64,000 bases of DNA from Branchinecta lynchi (GCA_023053575.1 JAKZAP010000018.1:8308001-8372000), one strand, 5' to 3'; positions 22,450-34,357 are shown, counted from the first letter of the stretch. Numbers and translations are program-made. Notes: generated from the sequence alone by a model not told the origin.

Positions 22450-22745
22450 CAACTTCATAGTGTTTTGCCAAGAAGGACCGAAATATAGCTCCATTAAGAT
22501 GTAGCTGACGTATCCGTTTTGTAGTGTCAGCTTGGGCTGAAAGAATAATTATAACCGTTATTTCTGACCAATGGGCTCCTCGGAAGCAAAAAGAGGAGTC
22601 GATAGATAGTCCTTCAGCCCAAGCTGACTGCGAATAATATTTGACGCCCTTCTTGAAGGGCCGAAATATAGCTCTAATGAAGTTTAGCTGACTTATCCGT
22701 TTTGCACCGTCAAATAAGCAGGAATCTGCCTTGACAAGAATCACC
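22450..22745. repeat. Hammerhead-tail foldback copies
   Basis: Two blocks with GGGCCGAAATATAGCTC or GGACCGAAATATAGCTC, then TAGCTGACGTATCCG or TAGCTGACTTATCCG, lie around mirrored TCAGCCCAAGCTGACTG sequence. Neither has the upstream CUGANGA, so these are partial copies of the family described at 50676-51142. Confidence 0.65.
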
Positions 22746-22762
22746 CGCGAAAAATGAACAAG

Positions 22763-23290
22763 ACCAAGGGTGTCTAAGGGATCCCAAAAATATAATATTT
22801 GATTCAGACAATTGGGTCTTGTCTTCGAAAACCAAGTTCAGATATACCTCTATAAGCCATATCTATTTGACAATACTGACCAAGACCTCCTGCTTTACTT
22901 CTGCCAAGTTTCCGGTTTCGCCCGAATTCCGAGCGAACTACTAGTCCAGCAAAAAAAGAAAATTCAGAAACGAATCCGGCGTATCTTCTTATCCCTATAA
23001 ATAACATCTAATCAACTTTAAATAGAACTTTGACTTAAAAAAGATCCGGTTACAACCGGATTCCATGCTAATTTTGCCCCTTAATTTGACCCCCCCCCCC
23101 CCCTCAACCCTAAATGTAGGGCTACAGAGCCCATCTACAAACTTAACCTTTCCCTTGACCCAATAAATCCTCACACCAAATATCATCAAAATATCTCATT
23201 CCCTTCGAGAGTTATTGTGCTTACAGGCAGACGGACATTTTTGCGATGTCATAGGTATCCCTCCACTTACGTTTTGGGATCCCCAAAAAA
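22763..23290 (+). mobile_element. GGGATCCC-ended element, short copy
   Basis: It starts GGGATCCCAAAAATATAATA, then ACAATTGGGTCTTGTC, and ends ACTTACGTTTTGGGATCCCC. Inside are CGAATTCCGAGCGAACTA, a C-rich run, AATGTAGGGCTACAGAGCCC and TTCGAGAGTTATTGTGCTTA, all shared with the copies at 24429, 25915, 27690, 28143 and 37636. There is no coding frame. Confidence 0.75.
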
Positions 23291-23451
23291 ATACAGTCTA
23301 GCGCCGTTAAGATGTTTCAACATGACACAGAATTTCGGATCTTGGGAATGAGAATGGATAAAACGATTCGGGACATGGACTTTATCGGTAATAGAAGTAC
23401 GACGGGTTTTTTAAAGCATACGTCTTACTATTTACTATTTGTGTTACAATT

Positions 23452-23770
23452 TGCAAAAGTATTTGAATACTGTAAAACTAGTCTCTGCTTTTAAGAAATT
23501 ATCCACGGCTTTGGACGTATTGGACGCTGACGTATCCGTTGTAAACATTGTTTGAATAAATATTTTAAGCCTTTTTTCCAGGTCCATTGACTTCTAGCTA
23601 AAACTCGGTAAAATTCAAATAACCGGTTTTACCTATCAACACAAACACTCGTCCGGAGCATAATGCGCATGGAAAATAGTGATCCGTAATTGCAAGTGCA
23701 AATATTAGTGAGATGTCGTTAGCAGGTTTATAATGTAACGTATGAAATTTGGGTCTCCGCGCGTTTAAGA
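23452..23770 (-). repeat. Copy of the 2709-3010 repeat with a hammerhead-tail insert
   Basis: TTTGAATACTGTAAAACTAG, TTATCCACGGCTTTGG and GAGCATAATGCGCATGGAAA parallel 2709-2960. Where the other copy runs on into CTGTTTTAAGC, this one has CTGACGTATCCGTTGTAAAC and GTTTGAATAAATA. That is the end of the hammerhead-like element family, apparently inserted here. Confidence 0.6.
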
Positions 23771-24428
23771 ATCAATGACTGAAATTGCATTGCATTGTAA
23801 GTATAGATTAGACGGGTTCTTTAAACAATGTTTCACTGCGCATTAGTCTCACTCCAGTCTCACTGATAGAAAATCTTCCCTGTTTTGTCTGCTTCGCCCC
23901 GCCCCTAAATTTGTCCAGGCCACCTTCTTCCTCCTACTGCTACGAAATCACCCCCTCAGAAATCGGTAGTTGGGATCTCATTCGCCAAAACATCGCTATG
24001 GAGTGGGAGACGAGTCGGATCTTCTTCTAGTCTGGAAGCAGGTTGGGAAACTGAAAACCGCTTCCAAAGGTTCTATTGAAGGCCTTAAGTGTTTTAATAT
24101 TCCAGATATACAATACCTTGGGAAAAGAAAGCTGTAATTTTAAATAAAAAAGTGTAACCCCATCTAGGCTCAAAGGGCTTTAAGTGACTGATCTTTGAAA
24201 AAGGGTGCCTGACAAAGAAGCAGTAACGGATATATGATGCGAAGAAAAAAGGTCGCGTTGTAATGACAAAGGAGAACATTAGCATTCGCGAAGGGGGTGG
24301 GGGGATACTTTTCGAAACATGCCGTGATATTTAAACAAAGATCTTTTTCTGAAGAAGAAGACTGTTTCAAAAGAGGCGCGTCTGGATTGTGATAGATACT
24401 CGAGAGAATAAAGGGTGTATTAAAAAGA
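23771..24428. other. Intron 5, mostly unassigned
   Basis: It contains a fragment (24009-24092) of the 165-bp tandem unit at 18488. The rest shows no recognised feature. Confidence 0.4.
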
Positions 24429-25575
24429 AGACCAAGGGTTTCGATGGGATCCCGAAAATTTCATATTTGATCCATCTTCTAGATGGATCCTCTAGATATC
24501 AGGTCTTCGCCAGACTCCTTAAAATGTTTGCTATTAAGGCCAATGGCTGTCTTCTGAGAAAACCAAGCTGAGGGATGGGTTCAGTGCGTGTGTTTACCCC
24601 TGTACGTCATCTCTACTTCGACGAAATTGATCAAAGCTTCCTCCTTGATTAAAGCTGCCTTACTTCTGCGAAATTTCCGGTTTCTGTCGGACTCTGGGCG
24701 AATTACTTGTCCGTTAAAAAAAAGCTAAAAAATGAATGCAGCATATCACCTTACCCGTATATTGAACCTCTAATCAACTTCAGATAAAACTTTTAACAAA
24801 TTTTCAGGTTTTGACCGGATACCGGGCGAACTATTGGCTCGGCGAGAAAATAATAAGTAAGTAAGTAATTTATTTATGACCCGCCAATTTAATGTACATG
24901 TATGGATTCTACATCAAACCTCTATTCAACTTGAAACAAAACTTTACGTAATTTTCCGATTTCAACCGGATTCCGGGCGACCTATGTGTCCGGGTAGAAA
25001 ATGAGCGTCATGTACTGGTTTAGCATCTCTTCTTACACCTGAATCGAACATCTAATCAAGTTCAAATACAATTTTTACTTTCTACAAATATTCCGGTTAG
25101 ATGTTCAGTCTATGGGTAAGGAGACATGCTGAACGCGTATCTGAAAATTGTTTCTTTGCTTGATTCCTTATGAACTACTTGTCCGGCCAAAATATATTTT
25201 TCAGATACGCGTGCAGCATGTCTTTTTGCATCTAGACTGAGCCTCTAATCAACTTAAGGTTAAGATTGAACCGGTGAGAAAATGATTTTCATATTCTCCT
25301 TACCATTAAATGGACTATCTCATTAGCTTTAAAAAAGAAAAAATTTTAGTGCTTTAATTTGAACCCCCACCCTTAAATATAGGGCTACAGAGCCCATCTT
25401 CGAATCTCACCTGTAATCTGACCCAAAGAGTCCTCGTGCCAAGTTTGAACCAAATATCTCAACCCCTTCGAGAGTTATCGTGCTAACAGACGGACAGACA
25501 GACATACTGACAACTTTAGCGATGTCATAGGTATCCCTTCATTTACGTTTTGAGATACCACGGGGATCCCAAATG
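24429..25575 (+). mobile_element. GGGATCCC-ended element, diverged long copy
   Basis: It starts GTTTCGATGGGATCCCGAAA and ends near GAGATACCACGGGGATCCC. Repeated CCGGATTCCGGGCGAACTA-type blocks recur inside at roughly 130-140 bp. TAAGTAAGTAAGTAATTTAT at about 24857 is also found near 49443. Confidence 0.65.
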
Positions 25576-25692
25576 TGTAAGGGACTAGTTACCCTCAAAA
25601 AGAAACATAAACAACAACAAAACCTTCGACCAAAATAAAAAAAAATAAAAAAAGGAAAGAAAAGAAAAGAGCTTGACTTACCCGGTTCGAGG

Positions 25693-27063
25693 CCCAACCA
25701 AACAAGACCAAAGGTTTCGATGGGATCCCACAAATTCTAATGTTTATCAGACTTCTTGATCCAGACAATAAAATCTCGTACATTTCCAAGTCTTCGCTAG
25801 ACCCCTTAAACATTTTTGCTTACGGGCAACTTTAGTACACCCACTGAGTAACCCCTCACTTATCCAGTACATCTTTTTTCCAATGAGTAACCCCTCCCTT
25901 ACCAAGTACACCTTTTTGGGATCCCAAAACGTAAGTGGAGGGATACCTATGACATCGCAAAAGTTGTCCGTCTGTCCATCTGTAAGCACGATAACTCTCG
26001 AAGGGAGCGAGATATTTTGATGAAACTTGGATTGAGGTTTCGTGGGGTCGTCGGACCAGTCGAGTTCGTAAATGGGCTTTGTAGCCCTACATTTAAGGGT
26101 GGGGGAGGGGGTTCAAATTAAGGGGCAAACAAAATATTTTGAAACAGCTAATGTGATAGTCGATTATGGGGTAAGAAGTAAGCTGAACACGATGATGAAA
26201 ACCATTTTGTCATCGGACAAGTAGTTCGCCCGGAATCCGGCCAAAACCGGAAAGTTTGCAAAAGTAAAAGTTTTATTTGAAGTTGATTAGATGTTCGATC
26301 TAGGGGTAGGAAGACATGCTGAAGACGATGGTGAAAACCATTTTCTCGACGGACAAGTAGTTCGCCCGGAATCCGGCCCAAACCGGAAAGTTTGTTAAAA
26401 TAAAGTTTTATTTAGAGTTGATTAGATGTTCTGTTTAGGGCAAGAAGACAGGCTGAACAATGATGTGAAAACAATTTTCTACCCGTACATGTAGTTCGCC
26501 CAGAATCCGGCCAAAACCGGAAAATTTTTAGAAGTTGGTTTAGAAGTAAGAAGTTTAGAAGTTTTATTTCGAGTTGATTAGATAACCGATTTAAGGGTAA
26601 GAAGAGATGCTGAATCCGTCTGTCACAATCATATTTTACCCGGACATATAGTTCGAACGGAATCCGGCTGGAGTCGGAAAATTTGTTATAAGTTAAATTT
26701 TCATTTGAAGTTGATTAGAAGTTCATTATTGGGGAAAGAAGATACCCTGAGTTTCATTTTTGAGCTTTCTTTTTTCACCTGACAAGTAGTTCTGGAGTTC
26801 GGCCGAAACCGGGAAATTGGCAGAAGCGACAGGAAGTTTTCGACAAAACAGATATGACATATAGGGGTAAACACATATGCTGAGTCCATATCTGAACTTG
26901 GTTTTCTCCGATGATTAGCTATTTGGCCTTAATCTGTTTCTGAATTTTAATTATAAAAATGTTCAAGTAGTCTGGCAATGACTGGGTCTGGCTAAGACAA
27001 GACCCAGTTGTCTGGATCAGATATTGGATTTTTGGTATCCCATCAAAACCTTTGGTCTTGTTT
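25693..27063 (-). mobile_element. GGGATCCC-ended element, inverted copy plus left-end fragment
   Basis: A + strand left-end fragment (25693-25810, GTTTCGATGGGATCCCACAA) is followed by a short repeat of ACCCCTCACTTATCCAGTAC type. A full inverted copy then runs from GGGATCCCAAAACGTAAG at about 25919 to ATCAAAACCTTTGGTCTTG at 27063. Internal units recur every 110-140 bp with the CGAACTACTTGTCC motif in complement. Confidence 0.7.
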
Positions 27064-27400
27064 CAGTGAGCAACCCCTACCTTACCCAGTTCACCCTTCT
27101 TTCAGTGAGTAGCCCCTCGCGTACCCTAGCAGTTCCCTCTTTGGTACACCATGAATCAACCCGCTCGCTTGGCTCACCCAAGTGTCTAACCCCTCGAGTA
27201 CTCCTTTAACGGGTACACCCAATTCCTAACCCGTCGCGTGCACCTGGGATTGACTCACCCCACCCCCTCCCCTCCCCAAACAACTTTGAGCAACCCCTCA
27301 CTTATCCAATACATCTTTTTCCAGTGAGCAACCCCTCCCTTAACAAGTACACCTTTTTCAGTGAACAACCCCTCACTTATTCCTACAACTCCTACTACAT
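27064..27400 (+). repeat. Minisatellite, CAGTGAGCAACCCCTC units
   Basis: CAGTGAGCAACCCCT, followed by C/TTTA...AAGTACACC, recurs. The last three units (about 27288, 27326 and 27363) are spaced 37-38 bp; earlier units are more diverged. Similar units lie at 25835-25915, beside the other end of the inverted element. Confidence 0.7.
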
Positions 27401-27689
27401 TTCCTACAATCACACATTAGATGTCGCACACACTCTCGCTCTCCACACATCGGGCAGAAGTAAGGACCAATTCTACCAATCGGCCTACCCGTATCAGCAC
27501 GCATACTAATTAATAATTTCAATTCCTGTCTATCGAAACCCGCTATAAACTAAACACATTCACCCAATGTCTCTTTCGCCTCTGTATACAACCTTTGAGA
27601 CCAGAACCCCTTCGACCTTCGATTACGTCACTGAATCAGCACATGATTGTCGGCCACGTGCGCAGAGCTATAATCGTTTGAGAATAAAG

Positions 27690-28078
27690 GGGTAGGACCG
27701 CTATAGCCGAAAACTGGTCGACAAGTTTTGTGTCCGGCTTTCACCGGATTCCGGGTGAACTACTTGTCTGGCAACAAAATAACTTTCATATTCGGATTCA
27801 ACATGTCTCCTTACCCCTAAATCAACTGTCTCAATAGCTTATAAAAAAAATATTTGTTTTGCCCCTTAATTTGAAACCCCCTCCCCCACCCCGAAATTTA
27901 GAGCTACAGAGCCATCTGCGAACTCGACCTTACCCTTGACCCAAAGAATCCTCACACCAAGTTTCATAAAATATCTCATTCCGTTCGGGAGTATCGTGCT
28001 TACAGACGGACGGACAGACGGACACCTTTTGCGATGCCATAGGCATCCCTCCACTTACGTTTTGGGATCCCAAAAACG
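27690..28078 (+). mobile_element. GGGATCCC-ended element, 3' part
   Basis: From TCCGGCTTTCACCGGATTCC to ACTTACGTTTTGGGATCCC it has the conserved right half of the family, including GAGCTACAGAGCC and ATCGTGCTTACAGACGGACG. Confidence 0.7.
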
Positions 28079-28142
28079 ACAAGTACCAAAAAAAAAATCG
28101 ACCAGAATCACTACTAACTATCCAAAACAAAAAACAAAACAA

Positions 28143-29015
28143 ACAAGACCAAAGGTTTCGATGGGATCCCAAAAATCTAATTTTATTATTATTATTATTA
28201 TTATTGTTTATTTGAATCCTTCAAAACTGAAGAGTAATGTATAAAAAGGAACAACAACTTTTCAACCAGACTCACACACACATACATACTAATAAAGAGC
28301 TGACCGCTAAAGACAAATAATATTTGATCCAGACAATTAGGTCTTTGTACGTCTTCGTCAGGTCCCGTCTTCACCAGGCTAATCATCAGAGAAAATCAAG
28401 TTCAGATATACCTCTATAAGCCATACCTATTTTGACGATACTGGCCGAAACTTCATGCTTTACTTCTGCAAAATTTTCAGTTTCGGCCGAATTCCGAGCG
28501 AACTACTTCTCGAGCAAAAAAATAAAATTCAGAAACGAATTCAGCGTATCTTTATTTCTATAAAGAACATCTAATCAACTTCAAATAAAACGTTTGCTGT
28601 TAACAAATGTTTCGGTTTTGGCCGGATTCCGGGCGAACTAGTTGTTCGGGTAGAAAATGCTTTTCATGTAAGTCTTCAGCATATCTTCTTACCTCTAAAT
28701 CAAACATTTAATCAACTTCAAACGAAACTTTTACTTTTATCCGGCGAGAAAATGGTTTTCATCATCGTGTTCAGCAGGTCTTCTTACCCCATATCACATT
28801 AGTTTTTTAAAAATAGCTTGTTTGCTCTTTAATTTGACCCCCCACCCCTAAATGTAGGGCTACAGAGCCCATCTGCGAACTTGACCTTACCCTTGACCAA
28901 AAGAATCCTCACACCAAGTTTCATCAAAATGTTTTATTCCCTTCGAGAGTTACCGTGCGGACAGACGGACAACTTTTGCGATGTCATCGGTATCCCTCCA
29001 CTTCCATTTGAGATC
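28143..29015 (+). mobile_element. GGGATCCC-ended element with microsatellite insert
   Basis: It starts GACCAAAGGTTTCGATGGGA, and near 28178 the usual left end is broken by about 140 bp beginning (TTA)n. The family sequence resumes at ATATTTGATCCAGACAATTA (about 28320) and runs to GAGATCCCCAAAAC. Confidence 0.7.
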
Positions 29016-29028
29016 CCCAAAACACTGA

Positions 29029-29305
29029 TACCCAGTCACATCAGTAAGAGCGAAACTTCTTTCCCACCAATTTGACAAAATCCTAGGCTCTACTGTTGGT
29101 GATGATGAAAGTGAGATTGCTTTTTGCAGATACCATGATCAGTTACGGTCCGACCGTGGTAACTGGATATCAGATACCACGTTAACTGGCCAGATACCAC
29201 GATAACTGCAAAAAACCCTTTTGACCGTTGTAATACTGCGGTAACTGCGAAAATGACTTTGTACCGTGGTGTCAGATACCAACGGTATCTGCAAAAACGT
29301 AACGT
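29029..29305 (+). mobile_element. CATGGTAT-type MITE, right part
   Basis: It matches the right half of the element at 46954-47355 (CACATCA.TAAG, ACTTCTTTC.CACCAATTTG, GATACCACGATAACTGCAAA, CGGTATCTGCAAAAACG). It ends about 100 bp before PEX1 exon f. Confidence 0.7.
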
Positions 29306-29395
29306 ATGTGTTTTCGTGACTCAGCATTTCTGTTTCGTCGTCTTGTGAATGTTCCTTGCAGGTTCCTTGTAATCTAAACGAAGGGACATCACTAA

Positions 29396-29539
<144 letters not shown>

Positions 29540-29744
29540 TGATCTGCTCTTACTAAGGACAGAGTGGGAGGTGGGGGGGGGCTAAATTAGCCACCAGAGT
29601 GTATGCTCGTTGCGATGGACATAAGTAGAAATGAAGGGTCGCTTTTTAACGTTAACCTACAACGGTACATTTTGAGACTTTGCCACCGCTTCGAGCTCTT
29701 CTCAAGTGAACTTTCTCAGTTGGGTGATAGGGTTGGGCGACATG

Positions 29745-30125
29745 CGTACATAAATTGCGTTTTTGCTGATAACATGGTATCTGTTACCACGGTAACTGGA
29801 TCTGCAATTACCGTTTTTGCGGTTATCTTGGTAGTGGATACACTGTGCTCTGCAAAAGCGATTATTGCCAAAATTGCACTTTTTTAAGTCATCCCAAAAG
29901 AAAAACAGATATCCAGTTACATCACTAAATTTTAAACTTCTTTCTCACCAATCTGACAAAGTTTGATGAAAGTGAGATGACTTTCCAGATACCACGAGCA
30001 GTTACCACGGTCGGACCGTAGTATCTGATACCACGATAACTCCAAAAACGCCTTTAGACCGTGGTATCTAATACCACGATAACTGCAAAAACGACTTTAG
30101 ACCGTGGTAACAGATACCATGGTAT
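29745..30125 (+). mobile_element. CATGGTAT-type MITE, right tip truncated
   Basis: AATTGCGTTTTTGCTGATAA at the left, then GGTATCTGTTACCACGGTAA. The right side stops at CCGTGGTAACAGATACCATG, then GGTATC, without the CAGCAAAAACGC end. It lies on the other side of exon f from the copy at 29029. Confidence 0.75.
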
Positions 30126-30179
30126 CCGGAACTAGAGTCCGATAATATTTCTCACTGGAAGATACGCATACAAAATTCA

Positions 30180-30560
30180 CCTCAAATATTCCTTCAGCCC
30201 AAACTGACTGAGCTCAGTTTTATTTTTCGGCATATTTGACGGTGCAAAACGTATAAGTCAGCTACATTTTATTCGAGCCCCGCTCGAATAAAATAAACTG
30301 GAACTGGAAAATAAACTTGTGGAAAAACAATTAAAGATTCTTCCTTAGCCGAATCCAGAATGAAATGCACCAGCTTCAACTCCAACCAACTTTGAGAGAA
30401 GAAGTTCACAAAAGCAAATATTTAAGGAAGAATCTTTAATTGTTTTTCCACAAATTTAATTTCCAGCTTGAGCCTGAAGGGGGCCCTTTGCAAGAAGGGC
30501 CGAAATATAGCTCGAATGTAGCTGACTTGTCCGTTTTGCACCGTTAAATATGATTCGCAG
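30180..30560. repeat. Foldback element of the hammerhead-like family (1)
   Basis: Inner arms AAACTTGTGGAAAAACAATT and AATTGTTTTTCCACAAATTT are mirrored, as are 44-base segments at 30304-30347 and 30422-30465. The outer parts carry TATTTGACGGTGCAAAACG and its complement. On the + strand, 30474-30540 reads CTGAAGG, then a GGGCC stem, GAAA and TAGCTGACTTGTCCG. This is a hammerhead-like core with its last A changed to G. Confidence 0.7.
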
Positions 30561-30790
30561 TCAGCTTGGGCTGAAGGAACATCTATATTTCGGCCCTTCT
30601 TGGCAAGGGTCCTCTTCAGGCTCAAAGCCGCTCAAGTTGGAAAACGAAATTGTGGAGAAAAGTTTGTTTTTCCCACTTGAGCGGCTTTGAGCCTGAAGAG
30701 GACCCTTGCCAAGAAGGGCCGAAATTAGCTCTAGTAAAATTCAGCGGACGTATCCGTTTTGCACTATAAAATATGAAATTTTCCTCGGTA
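30561..30790. repeat. Foldback element of the hammerhead-like family (2)
   Basis: Two inverted arms (about 30590-30655 and 30665-30728) each read, outward from the centre, CTTGAGCGGCTTTGAGC or its near equivalent, then CTGAAGA, a stem with CCCTTGCCAAGAAGGG, and GAAA. Both arms therefore keep the CUGANGA and GAAA boxes. The + arm lacks the U expected before the cleavage position (it reads TTCA-GCGG). Confidence 0.75.
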
Positions 30791-31312
30791 TGGGGAACGC
30801 GATGCGTCAAAAGTTCGATCGGAGGAGGAGATTCGCATCGACTGCAAGATCGGTCTGTTTACGTGCGCGTACCTGTCGTAATTCGCGCCTTTACCCTGAA
30901 AACAAACCAATATTATCAAGGCTTTCCCTGAGAAGAGATATTTGATTCTGTCGGTAAAAGTTCTGAGACGAGTCCTGCGGCGACAAAAATATGAGTAGCC
31001 TTGTGAACAAGAAAAGGGCGAACGATAAATTAAATTGTGTTATTCGCAGTTTCATGAGCAGGTCCTACAAGAATAAAATTTATAGGCAGATTTTAAACCG
31101 CTCATTGCCTAGACCTGCTGCTAACGTAATTCCCGCGCTTTGCCACCGCCAAGTTGTCGCTCTTGCAATATGAAGGTGGGATGACCATTTATTTTTTCGA
31201 ATAATTCTTATAGGAACTCAGTTTCCTAGCCTTGCCGCTAACGCTATCCCGCGCTCTTAAGATCCTGCCACTACCGTTCTTGTAATATGAATTTGTAATG
31301 ACCAGTGCCTCG
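30791..31312. other. Intron 6, no feature recognised
   Basis: Two similar GC-rich phrases (CTAGACCTGCTGCTAACGTAAT near 31107 and CTAGCCTTGCCGCTAACGCTAT near 31217) suggest an old local duplication. Nothing else is seen. Confidence 0.35.
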
Positions 31313-31813
31313 TTTTTGTTGAATTAGTGCTGCCGCGTCGCTACTGCAGCACTTCTTTGCTTCTTCACAAGAAGTGTTTTTGGATTCACTTTCTGCGTGA
31401 TTTCTTCTTGGTTGATGCAGCACCTTGCAGGGAAGCACGGACTTGATCAGAGCCTCGTTTTTGTCACATGCTGCAGGTCCGCTTCTCGGCCGATTCCGGA
31501 CTGATTCTTTCTACATCCGTTTTTGCACTGCAGCGCTTCCGAGGAAGACGGCAGCGCTTCTCGAGAATCACGGACTTGCTCCCTGACCAAGTCCGCGCTT
31601 CCCTGCAAGATGCTGCAGCGCTGCCGCTTCAACGAACAAGAAAGCGAATCCAAAAACGCATATTATGCAAAAGCAAAGAAGTGCTGCAGCAGCGATGCGG
31701 CAGCGCTATTGCAACAAAAACGAGGCTCAGGTAAACAAGTCCGCCATTCTCGAGAAGCACTGTCATCTTGCTCGGGAGCACTGCAGTGCAAAAACGAATG
31801 TAGAAAGAATCAT
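31313..31813. repeat. Interleaved inverted repeats
   Basis: Arm A (about 31313-31456: GCTGCCGCGTCGCTACTGCA, AGTGTTTTTGGATTC, TTGCAGGGAAGC) is mirrored at about 31575-31730. Arm B (31501-31577: GATTCTTTCTACATCCG, CGAGAATCACGGACTTG) is mirrored at 31736-31813. The order is A, B, A', B', so the two hairpins would interlock like a pseudoknot. Triplet-like CTGCAG and GCAGC motifs are common. Frames of about 100 codons here are products of the repeat. Confidence 0.65.
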
Positions 31814-32050
31814 CATTTATATCGTCATGAATACGTCTGATAGAAAAACGATTTACTTGGACGTTTGAACAGCTCTGCCTAGGCCTGCTGCTCACGGCTT
31901 ACCCGCGCCATCGCGCCATTGCGATTGGAGCCGTTACTTTGGCCCTGCTACTGCAGTATGCAACGAAATTTTGAACGCCACTGGTTTTCTATCGATTTAT
32001 GCAATAAGATCAGTACCTATATTGTTAACTCATACTAATCATTCTTTCAG

Positions 32051-32240
32051 ACGTGGTCACGACAGTACGGGGGTTACTGACCGAGTGGTCAACCAGCTGC
32101 TAACAGAGTTAGATGGCGTTGAAGGGGCTACCAAAGGCGTTTGGATTTTGGCCGCCTCGTCTCGTCCTGATATGATTGACCCCGCGCTGCTGAGACCAGG
32201 TCGAATTGATGTCTCGCTCTACTGTCCTCTCCCTGATCAG
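32051..32240 (+). CDS. PEX1: PEX1 exon g: D2 second region of homology
   Basis: The exon opens after ATTCTTTCAG with the last base of an Arg codon. It encodes [20 protein letters not shown], which is strongly typical of PEX1 D2. DGVEG, sensor-1 strand [11 protein letters not shown] and [13 protein letters not shown] follow; the latter holds the trans-acting arginine of the second region of homology. It ends [14 protein letters not shown] in phase 0. All expected catalytic residues are present, so D2 appears able to hydrolyse ATP. Confidence 0.97.
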
Positions 32241-32283
32241 GTAGGAACTGCAGCCCGATTTACGAAAAGACAGATTGTACCAT

Positions 32284-33289
32284 GAGCGTGTTCCACCCTT
32301 CTAACAATAGTAACTATTAGTTACTATTTTCGTTCCAACCTCGTGAAAAGATACTATGCTGACCGTTCCAGCTTTCTCGAAAGAGTAACTAAAGGCGTAT
32401 TCTCGTCGTTCCCCGAGGAGTCCCCGGGTTTTCGTTTATCCCGGGGACTCACTCCCCGTATTCTCGCGAGTCCCCACGGACGGGGAATGCACCGATTATC
32501 ATCACCATCATCAAAAAGGACTCCCTTTCAGATTCGTAGGGGATTGAATTTTTGCTGGTGTTGGTGCAATGTAAGATTAATTAAAAATAATCAGAATAAA
32601 CAAAACCAAAAATAAAGTGGATCCAGACTAGCTTCGCCAACTGCATATTTTTTTTTATACAAAATCTATTTTAGAAGCATTCCCTGTGTTCTCGTTGTTT
32701 TCCTAGGCGGAGTCCTCGTGGAGCGACTCCCTCTGTTCTCGCCGTTCCCTTCGAGTCCTCGAGGAGTCCTCGGGGAACGACGAGAATACGCCTTAATAGT
32801 AACTATTTGCTTACCACGCTCGGGAGCGTAGTAAGCGTGATAACCACGAATCTCTGTGGTGGGGTTGGTCAGATTACCCCTTGGCACGATATTTTGGGGC
32901 GTACTCCACCCCACCTACCATAGTTACTACGCATGACGCCACGAGTTTTGGCTTCTTGTCGTCAAGGCTGGAACGTATTTACATTTTCGGTAAAATATCA
33001 ATCCACGGGGTAATCCAGCCAATCACGTTACACAGATCCGTAGTTACCACGCTTACTATGCTCCCGAGCATCGTAAGGAAATAGTTGCTATTAGTTATTA
33101 TTTCGAGAAGGTTGGAACGATCAGCGTTGTAACTTTTAGTGAGGTTGGAACGGAAATATTAACTAATAGTTACTACTGTTGGAAGGGTGGAACACGCTCT
33201 TGGTGAAAACCGAAAAATGCCTTGACGCCAAGAAGCCAGAATGTGTGACGTCATACGCAGTAACTACGGTAAGTAGGGCGAAACACGCT
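32284..33289. mobile_element. GAGCGTGTTCC-type MITE, composite copy
   Basis: The left end GAGCGTGTTCCACCCTTCTA is at 32284. An inverted matching end, AGGGTGGAACACGCTC, closes at 33199, and a second right end (GGTAAGTAGGGCGAAACACGC) lies at 33289. The left arm is split by the AAGGCGTATT element at 32392-32794. Family relatives are at 17615, 34848 and 35804. Confidence 0.7.
32392..32794. mobile_element. AAGGCGTATT-type element, well preserved and nested
   Basis: About 28 bp of perfect terminal inverted repeat (AAGGCGTATTCTCGTCGTTC, then CCCGAGGA). It is flanked by AGTAACTA on both sides (32384-32391 and 32798-32805, the latter after a 3-base spacer). The surrounding MITE normally reads AATAGTAACTATTTGC without a break, so this is a clear nested insertion. 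There is no transposase. Long arms suggest hAT- or Mutator-type mobilisation; the duplication length (8-10) does not decide. Confidence 0.8.
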
Positions 33290-33290
33290 T

Positions 33291-34349
33291 CATGTCTGAG
33301 TTTTTTTGTTTACAAAATTCATTCATTTATAACAGCAAAAAAGTCCGTGGGTCAAGTGCAGTAAACAAAAACAGTTACCAAAAATCATAAATACAGAAAG
33401 GATTGTAATATACATATAGGCTACATGTTTTCACATGCCAAATCACTTATATCAAACTTCGTCATTCATCGCAGGTTGATTTCTTCAAGCCACAGCCTGA
33501 AGATGAACCTTGTTGAGAAGAGTTTAAACATCGTTGAGGATATCCTAGTTCCGTTTTCATTTTTTACATATGACTCCCAGTCATCTTTGTCTGAGGGAGT
33601 ATTTACAAGGACTAGCGTCGCAGACGAACTTTGTAGCGGTCCTTTTTTTGTACTGTATCATGATTAGTTCGGTCGGCTAAAGCATTGTTCAAAGAGGTCT
33701 ATATACACCCCTGTTCAAATAGGAAGTGTAGGTTCTTATCAATGCAGCGTTCGGTGTTGCCACGCTGATACAGTTTTTCGAGCTTGGAAAGATCAGAAAA
33801 GTGTTCTTAGTACAACTTGAAGTACACCGGTACAATTTGACGCCCATTATATTGTAAAAAGGTACTAAATCAACGGATAGACAGCATTGGTCCTCGAACT
33901 AACAATAAACAGTCTTAACAGTACCAAACGTGTTCTTATGAAGAAAATTTGTTTTTTCAACTTCCGACAAAGTAGAGCTTTGGTATTTCCCGTGGCAACC
34001 CTGACGATGCTGCTCCTTTCTTCGGCCCGCTGCCGGAACCAACCAAGCGATCTGAGTGGTTCTACATAAGCCAAGACAGAACCAGAGTCTGTTCTCCTTA
34101 TTCGCCTTATGACAGCGCGCCCCGAGGAAAAGAGGAATCTGTAATACACCTTATACGCCGTAAATAGACATTATAACACCTATTTGAGCAATGCTTAAAA
34201 GCGGAAGGAGAACAGAAGGTTCATATTTGCCATGCTGTGTTTTCAGGCAGCCACTGCGAAGACTCTCATTCGCTTACTTTTGCTTACATTTAGTGCTTGT
34301 GCCGATGTGCCGACGAAACTTGAAACTTTCGGGATGCGCCCGACGAACG
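33291..34349. other. Intron 7, no feature recognised
   Basis: No exon or readable element was seen. Frames of 60-94 codons overlap on both strands without similarity to anything I recognise. Confidence 0.35.
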
Positions 34350-34357
34350 TTTACAGA

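Noticed and set aside
22328..22744. Minus-strand frame adjoining the LINE, considered as the missing endonuclease part
   Set aside because: The peptide shows no endonuclease motif and the DNA consists of foldback repeat copies. The LINE is 5' truncated instead.
31468..31895. Overlapping frames of 88-105 codons on both strands
   Set aside because: They are by-products of the GC-rich interleaved inverted repeats.
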